Part shown: positions 63,833 to 64,000 of the stretch, piece after piece | How positions within the stretch are numbered: position 1 is the first letter of the stretch | Layout: the number at the start of each line of letters is the position of its first letter | From: Alteriqipengyuania flavescens | GTDB taxonomy: Bacteria > Pseudomonadota > Alphaproteobacteria > Sphingomonadales > Sphingomonadaceae | Direction of reading: 5' to 3' | NCBI RefSeq assembly: GCF_030406725.1 | Contig: NZ_CP129107.1 | Location: forward strand, 2,274,501 to 2,338,500 | DNA length: 64,000 nucleotides | Notes under the pieces: model-generated | What the model saw: the letters and a program-made list of their open reading frames with translations, nothing else | What the model was told of the DNA's origin: nothing | The model's database searches: none | Made by a program: the position numbers and the translations under genes

Positions 63833-64000
63833 GCTAAAAATAATATCGCAAATTCAATATGTTATGGATCTTTTTAATGGCGCCGGGGCGGAGAAATTCA
63901 TCTCCGCCCCAGTCGCAATCAATGCCTAAGGCGCATCAGTCATTTACGCACAGGAGGCCCCCGAACGACCGCCGGTTTCCAATCTGGCGACCTTCGTCTG
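63833..64000. other. AT-richer intergenic end with a hairpin
   Basis: Region upstream of the short recombinase. It contains the 9-bp stem GGGGCGGAG / CTCCGCCCC (63885-63893 with 63902-63910, loop of 8) with no T-run on either strand, and AT-rich DNA (63833-63875) that may hold the recombinase promoter. Confidence 0.4.

Overview
The window looks like a chromosomal segment of an alphaproteobacterium of the order Sphingomonadales, most likely the Erythrobacter/Altererythrobacter group. This is inferred from the high GC content, the gene set and order (rsmI-yraN-gshB-hemW block, DUF817 protein, cistern-type PEP-CTERM protein, three TraB/GumN proteins), and the short dispersed repeat CCTGAGCYTGTCGAAGGG that is familiar from sphingomonad genomes. 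No rRNA operon and no CRISPR array is present.

Region 1 (1-13 kb): three tandem CAP-domain (SCP/PR1-like) genes, the third with a frameshift; hemW-xerC; gshB-yraN-rsmI facing an LpoA-like lipoprotein; parE; a MoxR ATPase and a CoxE-like VWA protein separated by a soluble chemoreceptor-like gene. Region 2 (13-31 kb): DUF817 membrane protein, secreted M24 peptidase, NamZ-like DUF1343 protein, DOMON-like protein, tyrS, PilZ protein, MFS exporter with cysK, acyl-CoA dehydrogenase with a MerR regulator, hisI, comF, a methyltransferase, ppdK, and glyS-glyQ. The ppdK/glyS/glyQ stretch carries several copies of the dispersed repeat, some in frame inside the proteins, and glyS has a GC-poor insertion of about 100 codons.

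Region 3 (32-46 kb): three TraB/GumN genes around a small membrane-protein/HTH cassette whose promoter carries phased TGACAT motifs; rplY-pth; a PEP-CTERM protein with a sigma-54-type promoter facing a TPR lipoprotein; ychF; a DUF1206, glutaredoxin-MauE and MaoC operon; mutL. Region 4 (46-52 kb): the cell-elongation operon mreB-mreC-mreD-mrdA-rodA, then an orphan LuxR regulator.

Region 5 (53.2-64 kb) is accessory: a tRNA-Lys(CTT) gene, an IS3-family element whose transposase is interrupted by the dispersed repeat, a divergent MarR / EmrA-EmrB-outer-membrane-factor efflux locus with an ABC1/UbiB-type kinase, a decayed AT-richer stretch, and a minus-strand module made of a short catalytic-domain-only tyrosine recombinase, a HhH-GPD glycosylase-like protein and a DUF3768 protein. 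This last module and the TGACAT-controlled membrane/HTH cassette are the best candidates for something not well described.
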